Origin: Epiperipatus broadwayi
Taxonomy: Eukaryota; Onychophora; Udeonychophora; Euonychophora; Peripatidae
NCBI GenBank assembly: GCA_028023455.1
Contig: JAQFVV010000517.1
Span: 323,504 to 387,503, forward strand
Direction of reading: 5' to 3'
Length of the DNA: 64,000 nt
A program made the translations under genes and the position numbers. The notes below the pieces were generated by a model that saw nothing but the letters and a program-made list of their open reading frames with translations, was not told the DNA's origin and made no database searches. This document shows positions 14,140 through 25,759 of this stretch, in pieces. Position 1 is the stretch's first letter. Each line of letters opens with the position of its first letter.

Positions 14140-14170
14140 CATTTTAACACACACACACACACACACACAT

Positions 14171-14223
<53 letters not shown>

Positions 14224-14248
14224 TTATATATATATATATATATATATG
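14140..14248. repeat. (CA)n-(TA)n compound microsatellite
   Basis: A CA run of about 30 bp passes into TA runs up to about 14,248, directly beyond the 3' end of Penelope-like copy 1B. Confidence 0.95.
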
Positions 14249-14419
14249 CTCTTGTTATTAGAAAGTATTAATCTTTAGTAGAAAATATAGTAAAACTAAG
14301 AATGCTATATTTAATAAGAATCATATTTTCTAGATATCCCCATAACAAATTGTTGAGTTTAAAATGAGCCTTTACATTTTAGTTACAAATGTCAATTAAC
14401 ATATCAGTTTTTTCAATTC

Positions 14420-15535
14420 ACTTCTTTTTTTAAATTCCAGCATATTTGAAAAAACCCCTTCCTTGAGCAAACCAACTGGTTTATGTATGAAACAGTAAGC
14501 CTTCATGTTTTGCTGCCATTGCTAACACAGTTGTTTAGAAATTTGAGATTTCAATGGTCATGCCTTTATGTAATTTACTATATTAATAACATCATTTGGA
14601 TCAGTTTCTAATTTTGCAGCTAATATTTTTTGCAATAAAGCCTCCCTATATAAGAAACAGTAGTTTATATAAATCTGTTTCATGGCTTTGGAAATGTTAC
14701 AAATCCTTTGACTGAGCCTACCATTGATGTAGCACCATCAGTGCACATTTCCAAATATTGTTTCCACATCAAATTTAAATGCGCAAAGTATGAATTAATT
14801 TTATTATAAACAAGTTTTCCCATCATTCTTTGATAACTCTCTATAACACAAAAATTTATGTAGTATTCTATTTTGTTTAACAAATCTAATGAAAGCAAGT
14901 AAAATGGCTTTTCCATTGATTTCAATAGAATTGTCAATTTGAAGAACAAAGTGTGTAATGCAAAATTTACTTGTAAGTCTGCCTTCAATTTCACATGATA
15001 TATTAATTATTCTTCTTTGAATAATATTAGTTGAGAAAAGTATTTTCATTACGTTTTTTTTCACATCTTTTCCAAACATATTATTGATGATTTTGCAATT
15101 AGCTGGTAAAATTAGTGATTTGGCTATGACATGTGGTTTTTATTTCATCGCCACTAATTCTGCTATTTTGTATGATGCAATATGAGTTTTATCTTTTGAC
15201 TTCACAATTTTTTTAATATGTTGCTTGTTTGTTTGTTGTATTTATAAATCTTATCATTTTTTTTTCCATTTGAAGAATTTCATACTTAGTAGTAAAATGT
15301 CATTTCATGTTTGCAGGTACCATGGCATTATTAGTAAAGTTACAAAATAATATAATATTGAATAATCTTTCTCACATGTCTGCATAATAAATGACCACCA
15401 TATAATTAGAATTATGACAGACTGTATGCTTGAAATCTCAAGCTTTAAAATAAATATATCCAATGTTGCCCATTTTAGCGACATCCTATCCAAGAATTCC
15501 ACCAGATTACAGTGACATACAAAGCAGGAATGAGT
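14420..15535 (-). pseudogene. hAT-type transposase remnant with BED zinc finger (ZBED5/SCAND3-like)
   Basis: Read on the minus strand, broken pieces follow the order of the hAT transposases that gave rise to ZBED5/SCAND3-type genes. Near 15,420-15,230 is the BED-finger end (NNAMVPANMK, a stop, then HFTTKYEILQ). The 15,079-14,804 frame has MFGKDVKKNVMKI, IIQRRIINISCEIEG, FVLQIDNSIEINGKAILLAF, matching the region where the family has the DES/T motif; here it reads DNS. At about 14,745-14,700 comes the hallmark CTDGATSMVGSVKGF. Downstream to 14,420 lie decayed matches to the RNase H-like fold (DPNDVINIVNYIKA and HKPVGLLKEGVFSNML, where the family has HTEVRWLSRG). Several frameshifts and stops; no functional protein. 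Terminal repeats not found. Confidence 0.85.
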
Positions 15536-15996
15536 GTTTGCACCTACTACTGTTAATTATACTATTACTATTATACAGAAATGAGCACTTGCATTGATAC
15601 TACTATCAACAATGGCAATTCTCCAGGTATAAAATTATATGAGATATGCCCACCTTTAATTCTAGGAATAGCCAGCAAATCATTTCCCCAAAGGAGGAAT
15701 GAATATCTGTTTGAAAAACAAAATATACAAATGAATAAAAATATAATATATAATCCAGCAGTGCAAATTTAATTAAAATGAAGAACAATAAATATTATGT
15801 TACTCATGAAATTCTGAAATTAAAAGATGAACAAAGATGAGCCAGAGTGGTTACATTTTAAGATTAAACAAGCAATCATATATTACTTTATTGACCAAAC
15901 CTAGGCTTAATACACTTAAATGAATTAAAAGTTTCAACTGTCCCACTTAAATGAAGGTCTACCCCATAGATCTTATATATATATATATATTGTGCC

Positions 15997-16049
<53 letters not shown>

Positions 16050-16299
16050 GAAATACATTATACAATAGTTCCAGAGGTCTACAATTCATAATTGAAGCAT
16101 TTATAAATTAATCTTAACTTAGCTTGGCTAATGTAAACCAAATGGCATATTTTGTTCCTTCCAATAAAAGAAAAGTAACCTTAGTTTTCAAATTTTATTG
16201 ACTCAACTTATTTTATATTTATTTCTATAAAGAAAAGATACAGGTTTTCTAATTTCTAAAGTAAAATCTATAATTGAAATGCATTATTAATTATATATT
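15536..16299. other. A+T-rich stretch with an interrupted (AT)n tract
   Basis: The only structure is (AT)n at 15,973-15,990 and 16,000-16,045. Overlapping open frames on both strands at 15,581-15,788 show no family motif. Confidence 0.6.
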
Positions 16300-16307
16300 T
16301 AAAAAAA

Positions 16308-16850
16308 TAAGGGGGTTTGAACTCAGACTTTCAAACTTTTGTCAGCTATCCATTTTATCTTATGCAACTAATACACATGATTTCATATATGTGAAAAAGA
16401 TAAATGATCTCTAAAATATGTATTTCATGCTTAAGGTCAAGATGAGTATGATAACAATATTGATATCAACAAGATTTGAGCTTTCCATCATCAGATTTTC
16501 AATGGTATTGATGGATGAAGGGTTGGAAGTTGGAGAAGTTTAAAGTCTGTCCATTAAAGTTTTGAAGATTTGCTATGTTAATAGAAACTGAACACTGCTT
16601 ATATATATATATAAGCATATATATATATATAAGCAGTGTTCAGTTTCTATATATCTTCCGATATATATATATATATATATATATGGGAGGTGATGATCCA
16701 GACCAACAGATAGATGGTGCTGGTTCAGCACGAAATGGATATATTAGAGATTATTTAATGTCGTCATGTGTATCAGTTGTATTTATATGGTGGATATGTT
16801 AAGATGTTGAAAGTGTGAGTTCAAATCCCCTTTAATTACATCTTAAAGTT
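16308..16850. mobile_element. Foldback element with tRNA-like ends and (AT)n centre, copy 1
   Basis: The left end carries gggtttgaactcagactttc (16,313-16,332); the right end carries gtgagttcaaatcccc (about 16,815-16,830), its reverse complement in outline. The outer arms are imperfect inverted repeats of roughly 130-150 bp. Read inwards from either end, gagttcaaatcccc resembles a tRNA B box and the gtggatagctg segment resembles an A box, so the ends look tRNA-derived. The middle holds (AT)n tracts and a perfect inner inverted pair, agaaactgaacactgctt (16,584-16,601) with its complement at about 16,631-16,648. The open frame at 16,575-16,802 is only a read-through of this repeat. Related copies are at 21.1 kb (half) and 39.96 kb (full). 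Confidence 0.75.
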
Positions 16851-17229
16851 TGATATTTACAATATATTAGTATTGATTTATTATATTTAGAAAAACAAAT
16901 TCTTTGACATGCTAGGAAGGGGATTAAAATGTCTTTGCGCTTTTAATTAAAAAACTTACTTTTAAAGAGAAAGAGAAACCAATTTTTAGAATTTTATGAA
17001 ATAAAACGTGTTTACAAAAAAAAAAGTCCTCTGTTACGTGATTTTTAGAATAATAAATCTAGTAGATACTAAACTTTAAGAATGACCGCATTTAGCAATC
17101 TATTCCATCATTCTTAATAATATAGGTTAATTTAAGTAAAATATTAAAGAAAATTAACAAAATAAAATAAGTTATACAAGTAAAAAAGAAAATCAAATAC
17201 ATATAAAGTGTTTTATTGGTCATATGAAT
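16851..17229. other. A+T-rich stretch, nothing recognised
   Basis: No gene, hairpin or internal repeat seen. Confidence 0.5.
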
Positions 17230-17660
17230 GCAGAGATCTCAAGTCTAGAGTTCAAATATTTCTGCTTTATTTTTGCAAAGTATTTGAAAATATGGAAAAA
17301 TATGTGAAGAGTCATATAATATATAATGGTGATGCATAGCTTTCATGGAGCAATTCACACAGTACTGGATGATCCTTTTTTGGATAATAACTGATGGAAG
17401 ACAGGCTGGTTCTTTGGAAGCCATTTGGCTCAATACGGTATAATTGATTTGATGGTTACTTATTTCTGGAATGTCAGCCTGATGGTCAGGCAGCAGGCTG
17501 AATTCTTTGATGATGACAGGAACATTGGTGCAGGTACATTTTGGAAGACTTCAGATGAGAAGCAGTTCACAAACTCCAGCTTTCTATTTGCTGGTTAGCA
17601 TAGTATGGGCTTCTAGAAGCCAAAATTTCAATAACCTTCTTAATAGTAATCTTGAACACT
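17230..17660. other. G+C-richer segment, possible decayed coding fragment
   Basis: Base composition rises relative to its surroundings and codon-like texture appears on both strands. On the plus strand VTYFWNVSLMVRQQAEFFDDD and on the minus strand FHQLLSKKGSSSTV can be read, but each frame is stopped within 60 residues. I recognise neither. It could be a worn transposon gene or exon; the strand is undecided. Confidence 0.3.
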
Positions 17661-17809
17661 CTTCTCAGAAGAATAAAAAATAAGCAAGAAATAAGTGTGA
17701 ATAATCTTTTAACATTTTTCTAAAGTCTCTATATGATTTTAGACAAAAATCATCATGATTAATTTTAATTAAAATATAATTTTGCTTTTAACAATTTTGG
17801 GTACTTACA

Positions 17810-18060
17810 TATTAGACCTGCAACATGCATTAGACCTGCAGCACCTTTTTACATTCATATCAATCCACAAACAACTTTCTAATATTATGATCTGACCAAA
17901 ATAACATGTCCACTTGGATTTTCTACAAATGTAAAATTATAAATTTGTCAAAATAGATCATATGCACATGATATTTTTGCATGATTTACAATTTTATTGG
18001 CAGGCTGAATATGTATGTGAAAAGGTGTTACAGGACTAATATGGGTTGCAGGTCTAATAC
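17810..18060. mobile_element. Short TIR element (MITE-like), ~50-bp inverted ends
   Basis: The left end tattagacctgcaac and right end gttgcaggtctaata are reverse complements, and similarity continues inward for about 50 bp (gcagcaccttttt against aaaaggtgttac). The interior has no coding capacity. Within the left end the word attagacctgca is repeated after about 17 bp. The length (~250 bp) and structure fit a MITE; the superfamily is not clear. TA or TTA could be the target duplication, but flanks are too A+T-rich to decide. Confidence 0.7.
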
Positions 18061-18079
18061 TAAAACAATTAATAAATTA

Positions 18080-19650
18080 CAACAATACTCTAAAATGTTA
18101 CCAAAAAATCCTAAAATATACACATACAGTACTTACTGTATAATATATAAATATAGGATGCAGAAGATTAATTTCTAGCAATATTAAAAATATGAATTTT
18201 ACCAAAAAATCTGATCTTAAAAGTACATTTTGATATTGATTTGCCATACAAAAATATGTAAAATATGGCAAACCATTTATGCAATTGTCAAAAGTTACTT
18301 TAAATTCAGACAAAACAATCACTAAATTATAAAAATAGTCTAAAATATTATCAAAAAATATAAAATATACACATGCAGTACTTATTGTGAAATATATAAC
18401 AGGAATTGTCATAATGACACAACCAATTTTCTTTTCTATTTTATTTTAAGTGGATAAACTTTTGCCCCAAAATGGGCACTTAAACTAAACTCCCCCCCCC
18501 ACAATTGACATTTACTTAACATGTAATTATGCATTTTTAACAATACTAAAAATATGACTTTTACACAAAAAATATAAAATATGATACAGAATATTAATTT
18601 TCTAACAATACTAAAATATGAATTTCACCTAAATATTGAACCTTAAAAAGTACATTTTATTTTAACAACAGTAAAAATATTGATTTGCCATACAAAAATA
18701 TGTAAAATATGACAAAGCAATGATGCTATTCTAAAGGTTACTTTAAATACAGATGAAATAATCACTAAATTACAAAAATAGTCTAAACTATTATCAAAAA
18801 CCATAAAATATGCACATATGGTTCTTATCATGAAATATATAAGTGAAATTGTTATGATTAAACAATCATTTTTCTGGTTCTACTTTATTTTAAGTGGATA
18901 AACTTTTTTCTCCAAATGGAGACTAAAAGTCAAATTTTTATTTCCCCCAAAATGCACATTTACATAACACATAATTATATTTGTGCTTCACATGGAAATT
19001 ATTGTAATCAGCTGTTAGTAATTCAAGACCATTATAGGCCCTCCAACTTTCGGAATATACTGTAAAATATTACAAAAACTGTAAAATATACACATATAGT
19101 ACTTCATGTAATGTATAACAGAAATTGTTATGATGAAACAATAAATTTGTTGTTTATACATTATTTTAAGTTGATATTTTTTTTCCCAAAATGGAGATTA
19201 AAAGTAAAATTTGTATATTTTTTCCAAAATGCACACTTAATAAACACATGATTATATTTGTGGTTCACATGAAAATGATCATAATCAATGCTTTGAAATT
19301 TAACACATTTATTGGCTTTCCAACAGCCACAATAAATCATTGAATCAAAACTATGTATACAAATGAAGTTAAAATAGTTTTAAAATGCAATTGACAGTAC
19401 TAAATATGTTGGCAGAATGAAATCTGGACAATAAATGAGAATGCTTGTGGTTCACATGAAAATGATCATAATCAACACTTCCTGATTCAGCACTGTTATA
19501 TGTCTTCCAACAGCCAGAATAAATTGTTGAATCAAAACTATGAGTGCAAATTAAGTAAAAAATAATTTCGAAAAGCAATTGATAGCACTAAAGATGTTAT
19601 CAGAACAAAATCTGGACTATAACTAAGAGAGTAATATTATCACAAAAACA
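18080..19650. repeat. Block of diverged tandem-like repeats
   Basis: Similar segments recur in the same direction. One unit (aaaatatacacatNcagtactt... tatataac... attttaagtggataaac) is seen ending near 18,460, 18,905 and 19,180. A sub-unit with gatttgccatacaaaaatatg occurs at about 18,238 and 18,682. Another with tggttcacatgaaaatgatc occurs at about 19,261 and 19,450, followed by ccaacagcca and aaatctggac in both places. Spacings vary (about 190-450 bp), so this is a decayed array or several copies of one element. The small open frames inside it are repeats of one another, not genes. Confidence 0.65.
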
Positions 19651-20640
19651 TGGCAGTGATACGAACTTCCTGCATATAGTTAGTTCAATCAATAATCCAA
19701 GGTTTAGGTTTTTTTTCACTATATAGAGATTAATTTGTGAGTCCAACTATAAATAAAGTGGATCACCATTAGGAATGGAATTTTCAAGTCATCCAATCGC
19801 ATTTCCTTACAAATGCCAATTTTATGGTTACACATGTTGATACAAGATTGGATAACACCACAATGTTTATTTGACATGATCACAAGTTTACACATTTATT
19901 GTGGATATGAAAAGGTTTACTATCTCCTTTACATTCAGATCTAATACACGAATATCCAATTTTTATCAGTTTAATGACTATTTAATCTTGCATCTAATTA
20001 TATTAATTAGTAAACATTTTCACTTCCCTAATGCCTTTTCTCTATGGCATTCCTGGAAGTAATTAAACAAAATTAACACCTTTTCCTCTAAGGTAAAATA
20101 TAAAATACAAAAAAAATGTTTCTTTCATTACTTAAGTAAAATTTCTATACCATTTATAAATGTACCTATACTTTAAACTAATCTGCCCGCTAATTATATT
20201 ATTGGTTGTATGAGGTAAAAATCAAATCTTTTAATTGGCCAACTCACAAACTGAAGACAAAGCCTATTGTTAAAACATATTCACCTATAATATTAAATTC
20301 AACTCAGATATGTTTATAAAAAGTATATTATTAATTTTTCAGGTTATGAAGAAAACGAAAGTTCTTTCAAAAATAAATTGCTATTTATTTATTCTAAAAT
20401 ATTCAATTTCGGCAACATAAAAGCTACAATATAAACAAAAAGATCAACTTTTACATTATAGAAAAGTAAATATTTCTTTTTACTACAGCTTCAATATTTT
20501 TACAAAAATCTTCAATATTTTTCGAAAATAATTTTGTTTTTTTAGTTTATTTTTTAAAAATTATTTTTAATTTGTCAGATTATACTTTTTTTAATACTTA
20601 AATCACATTCGAAATGAAAATCTCAGCGTTTATCTTTATT
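19651..20640. other. A+T-rich stretch, nothing recognised
   Basis: No coding, repeat or RNA signal was recognised. Confidence 0.5.
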
Positions 20641-20932
20641 TTCTTTGATCAGGCGGTTTCTTTGTTTTTTCCAGCCAATCAGAATGTCTTTGTCGGCTGA
20701 GAACTGGCTGAGAGCCAATCACCAATAAGCTTCTTTCTTTGTTTAGCTTTAAATGCAGTTTTTTTTATTTTTTACTTGTAAAAGAATTCGGAAGAGGGCA
20801 CCATCTGATAGAGCTTTTAAAAACCTATTTAAAAACATATTGAACAAATATTTTCGTATAAAACCTCGCAGAGTTAGAGTGATGTCAGATGTCTACGAGG
20901 AGCCTCGTAAGAGGCGGGAAAAGGGTTAATTA
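20641..20932 (+). promoter_or_regulatory. G+C-richer island with CCAAT boxes and possible first exon
   Basis: Two CCAAT-type boxes (gccaatcaga near 20,674 and gccaatcacc near 20,716) lie in the same orientation about 40 bp apart, followed by a TATAAAA word at 20,857-20,863. An ATG at 20,882 opens a 15-codon frame reading MSDVYEEPRKRREKG and stop. The sequence ctc|gtaaga at 20,904-20,912 matches a 5' splice donor, so a first coding exon ending at 20,906 is possible. The segment tacgagg-ag-cctcgta (20,894-20,909) also forms a perfect 7-bp stem. This is the most gene-like non-repeat spot in the window, but no downstream exon was identified and the product is unknown. The TATA word is too close to the ATG to be its obvious promoter. 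Confidence 0.3.
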
Positions 20933-21114
20933 AACTGTTTAGGAAATTAATTAGCTGAATTTTAAAATAATTGTAGCTTAGAATTTGATATTCACTTGGA
21001 GTATTAATTATTTATTTAATCTCAGGTCATTTTCTGATAGCACTACACCTATCTGCACCTTTAATAAAGTTTAATTAATATTTTTAATAAATATTTAATA
21101 AACAAAATTTCTTA

Positions 21115-21259
21115 TAATATTAAAGTTACTTAATGTAAATAAAAGGACTTGAACTCAGACTTTCAAGTTCCCACAGCTATCCACTCCATCTTATACAACC
21201 AATACACATAACCACACACATTTTACATGTTAAAAGTATTTATTTATAAGTTGGCATGA

Positions 21260-21310
<51 letters not shown>
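21115..21310. mobile_element. Half copy of the tRNA-like foldback element ending in (AT)n
   Basis: The segment aaaggacttgaactcagact (about 21,141) and the following cagctatccactccatctta match the left arm of the element at 16.3 kb. The copy then runs into (AT)n at 21,264-21,309 and stops; the right arm is absent. Truncation exactly at the AT-rich centre fits breakage at the cruciform-prone middle, or the microsatellite may have expanded later. Confidence 0.65.
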
Positions 21311-23100
21311 CTTCAGTAGAAATAGACAAATGTCAAATATGTAATAATAAGTATTTCTTTTATAAATATATAATAGTTAAGTGATAATTTAAAAGTATTA
21401 TTATTAAATATTTGAACTACCCTCTAGTTGACATACAAATTGACTTTATAGTAACAGAATGGTTGTTTCCTACTATATTTCAGGATTTTATATGAAGAGT
21501 TTCTCAATAAAAAGTATTTTGTTTTACTCTAAAAGATAATGAGAAGGACATATAAGGGCAATTTCGTTCTTTATTAATAAAACTTGGAAATTTTTCATGA
21601 TTTCGTATAAATATTATTTACATATATATATATGAAATTTTTGAGCAAAGCTCATTATAAAGATATGTACAATAAAATCCTATTACCAAAGAAAGTCACA
21701 TGGATATCTTTAGTGATAGTTTTTAGTTACTCATTATATAATTAACTGAAATTGATTCTGGAATCTTTTTTATGTCTGAATTGCATTGTATGTGAAACAT
21801 AGATGTTTAATTGAATTATGTTTCTCATTTATTTTTGTAAAGGTATTTTTAATTGCAAATGCATTATGTACAATGAAAAAAATTAATAAGTAAATAATAT
21901 TTTGATGAATTAATAAAATGAAGACAGCCTTTACAAGTTAAATCAAAAGATTCATGAAAAAAATCTTGAAGATATTCTCTACTATAAATTCAATTATCTT
22001 TTCACATAAAATGAAAAATTTTGATTAAAATTTGATATTTTTTAATTTAATTTAATTTAAGATATTTTAATTTAATTTAATGAGATCTTTAGGGAAATAG
22101 TTAAAATTTAAAATGCCTTTTAATCATTTATATTATGACATCTTAATTAATATGCATTTTGATTCTTATTTAAGGATTTAAAAAAGTTTTGGTAAAATAT
22201 TGTTATTACTATTATTACAGTAATCAATAAAGCAAGTCATATATAGTGTGACATTGCTTTTATAAGCTTGTATTTACAAATATATAATATAGAGAGTGTA
22301 CCAATAGCTCAAACGAGCTCTTAATTCATAAGTGCAGTAAGAGAAAATATTTAAAATTTTGATCCAGAATGTTCCTACTCCAGACCAATTGGTTTCAAGC
22401 TTATGGCTCATTTCAGTGAATAGCTAAAACATCCAGACACTATATCTAAAGAATATTATTAAATAGAATATAGAGCTTCTAAAAACCAAAATAATCTATA
22501 ATTATATTATCATAATCTAGCTTTAAATCAGAATATACACAGTATGCAAAAAATGTTTTCTGTGTTTTTTGGGATATCAATTAAATTTTAGACAGCATAT
22601 GACAATAGGTATTAGCAAAACAGATATCCAGAAAGGATTAGTTGAGTGTCAACACACATTGCTGCTTTACAATTCATAATATTTTTGTATAAATGGCATA
22701 AGTTAAACATATCAGAACAAATTAGAAATACTGGTGAAAGTTATTCAGAAAAATTGTAAGTTTGATATAATTTTAATAAGTCCTCAAGATTCATTTACTC
22801 TTGAATTGGAAAATTTAAGGATAACTTAAATAAATATTTATATAAACGTTATTAAAATAAGTAATAGAATGAAATCAAGCATTTATTATATGCATTTTGT
22901 TAAAGCTGAATGAACAAAAATAAAATAAAATATGTAAATAGTTTATAAAATAACTGTCTGCTCTAAGGACTTACAACATCTTTCAAGAATTGCTTCATAC
23001 TGAAAACAATTTGAATATTTTTGTCCTTATTTTTCATTTTCTCATATTATGTATATAGTCATTGAATAGTTTGATTTAACTTTGTTCATATGTTCAACAT
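21311..23100. other. A+T-rich stretch, nothing recognised
   Basis: A few short internal repeats (atttaatttaatttaa around 22,040-22,080) but no gene or mobile element signature. Confidence 0.5.
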
Positions 23101-23104
23101 TGAT

Positions 23105-23430
23105 GTGATACAATTAACTCTGCAACAACATCACATGATCACTATTTCATATGATTGCTCTTAATTCTTATTAAAACAGGCAAAACTCTCTATACATATT
23201 GCCACTCAGTTCAATCCAGAGTAATCAATGGATGTTCTCAGATCCGAAGTTCCTCAATGATGAAGGTCACAAGCCAGAAACTAGTCTGGGGATATTGGAT
23301 GAGTAGGCACTAGATTGGGATTTTATGCACAAGCCTTCTGGAATTTATTGATTACTCTGGCTTGCACTGAGTGGTAACACCTATAGAGAGTTTTTCCAGT
23401 TTTAATAACTCTGCAACATCTATGTGATTC
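23105..23430. mobile_element. Foldback family F, copy at 23.1 kb
   Basis: Inverted arms meet in the centre: left aggcaaaactctctatac ... ccagagtaatcaatggatg, right ccttctggaatttattgattactctgg ... tatagagagtttttcc. The right arm also carries aagccagaaactagtctgggg and atattggatgagtaggcac, found in every copy. Outer sequence includes acatcacatgatcac on the left. No coding capacity. The left arm has lost most of the segment between the ccagagtaatc block and the centre. Confidence 0.8.
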
Positions 23431-25755
23431 TTTTATCCAGTTGAGAAAAAGTGAAACAATTTCCTTTTATTTTATTTTATTAAACATGGTTGTTTATAAA
23501 AAAAAACAAAAAAAACATGATTTACAAAACATAAATTACCCAGGAAAATGTTCATTTCAATATATATCAAATCACTTTAATCAGTGTTTATTTTTAACTA
23601 ATAAAATATCAACAACTCTTTTTTATCAAAACAACACTTAGGTAATAAATATAAATCGACTTATCATTAGATTCTGCTCTATAAATAAACTTTGATAGCA
23701 ATTGATTAAAAAGATTGAAATTCAATCGACCTAGAACTTTTAAATAAATTTCATTAAACTTTTGGTTTAATATATTTACTTTTAAATAATGTTAATTTAA
23801 TTTACCACATGTTTAAAAAATATTTTATGAACTTTCAAGAAGCAATGTTTAAGAAAAATCGACCAATCTCTCTCAGAAATATATTGATATCAATAAATAA
23901 TGATACCTGGGAAATAGTTGAAACTTAACTGACTATGGAAATACAATTTCTATTTAAACATTATTCATTATGTTAATTTCACATTAATGTTTAAATACAG
24001 TTCGAGTAATCGTTTAATAAAAACCGCTTTTCTATCAGTTTAGCGATAATACATTTGGTGAGATTTTAACTAGCTTCTAGAATGCTAATGCCATTGACTA
24101 ATACTAGAAAATTATGTTCAACTAAGATATGTTGATGATTTTATTAAATACTGAGTTAAGATTTGTAAAAAAAATTCTTTAAAGGAAAAGAATATATTAA
24201 CCTTATTTAAATCTTATTAATGTAGATGCAGACATATAAGACATTCTCTTTCTGTGTACACAAACTACTGTTTGAATAAGTTGAAATAAAGTTTCAATTT
24301 TTTTTTTCAACTTTAACCCTCAACTGCTATACTCAGATGATTTATACCAGCCCATAAATTTATCAGCTGTTAATTTAGAACATAGGAGACATGTGGTTGC
24401 ATTCACTTGTCTACCTTTTTATTGCTAAATATAGAAAATCACTTTTATAACACATTCTGCGTAGTTTAATTTTCTGTATATTTATTGTTTGTTACATTTG
24501 GTATTGGGAAGTTGTGTTTTTTTTTTGTGTGTAACATATTTAATCCTGAATAAATCATTGTTAATCTGATAAATATCAACAAATTCTCTCATTATATATT
24601 TTACATATAATGACTTTCACACACTCAAGGTCATGATTAGCAATGCATGTAAGTTTGTACTTGGTTAATTTTAAGTCATAATATTTAAATGAACACATTG
24701 ATTGCAATGGTAAATAGATTTTTTTAAAAAAAAAACGTAATTTGTTACATTAAAATTATAAAGGTATTTTTATTTACTTGGGATTTTCAACACATACTAG
24801 TAATGAAGGTATCTCTCAATTACAAATGAAAGCCTTAGTAATATTTTTAATCACAATTTCAATAGGGTTAAACTTATAATGAATTCTTATAATAACATGT
24901 TTGTTTGTTTGCAAAACCTTTGCATTGATGCTAAGTATTTGCAAAAATAAACTATCTTATCTCAAAAATGTTAAGAAGTTGTAACCAATTGTATAACAAT
25001 GGCATTTTTATTTTTTTAGCAATATAAATTTATATTTTCAAAAATTCTATATATAAAACATAAAAATGCTGATTTATATTTATTAGAAAAAATATACACA
25101 AACTTAAGAATGTCTATTTTATTTAATATTAGTAATTATATTAAATTTATTAAGCACTAGCAGATGATCTAATAATAACGTGAAATGCTGTCACATAAGC
25201 ATTTTAAGGTGCTTCTGTCGAAGGTGTTAGCCTTTCACATTATTATTAATATTATTAATAAATTTCTCAATGGTATTTGCTCATTCATTCAATCAATAGT
25301 ATTCTATTTCTATAGATAAGTCCAAAGAATGGTCACATGACAAATACATAAATTTCTCCATCCTGATCTGTTCATTGTTACCAGCATGTATATAGGCCAT
25401 ATTCATCAAGAGTTAAACTGCTAAGATTGTTTTATGTAGTATCTACTTTATAATCTGCTTATATAACTATCCTTCTTATGCCAGTGAATGTATACCTAAA
25501 TATTCTTAATTAAAAAATAAAGTAAATATGAAAAGACTCAAAATTTTTATCATCAACCTATTGTAAATTCTGAAAAATGATATTTTTTTCTAGTATTATT
25601 TTATGAGTAACAAAATTATTAGTTGCATCCTCATCAAAACAGACTATTAAAATTTATGTTTTTAATTAAATATATATACAGATATAAGTTTGTTTAGAAA
25701 TATTTGCTCCTTTTCACACACACACACATACGCACATATATATATATATATACTA
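23431..25755. other. A+T-rich stretch, nothing recognised
   Basis: No coding signal, apart from chance open frames, and no repeat shared with other parts of the window. A (CA)n-(TA)n microsatellite starts at about 25,717. Confidence 0.5.
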
Positions 25756-25759
25756 TTTC

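Noticed and set aside
16575-16802. 75-residue plus-strand frame with IYIYI runs
   Set aside because: Read-through of (AT)n and the arm of the tRNA-like foldback element.
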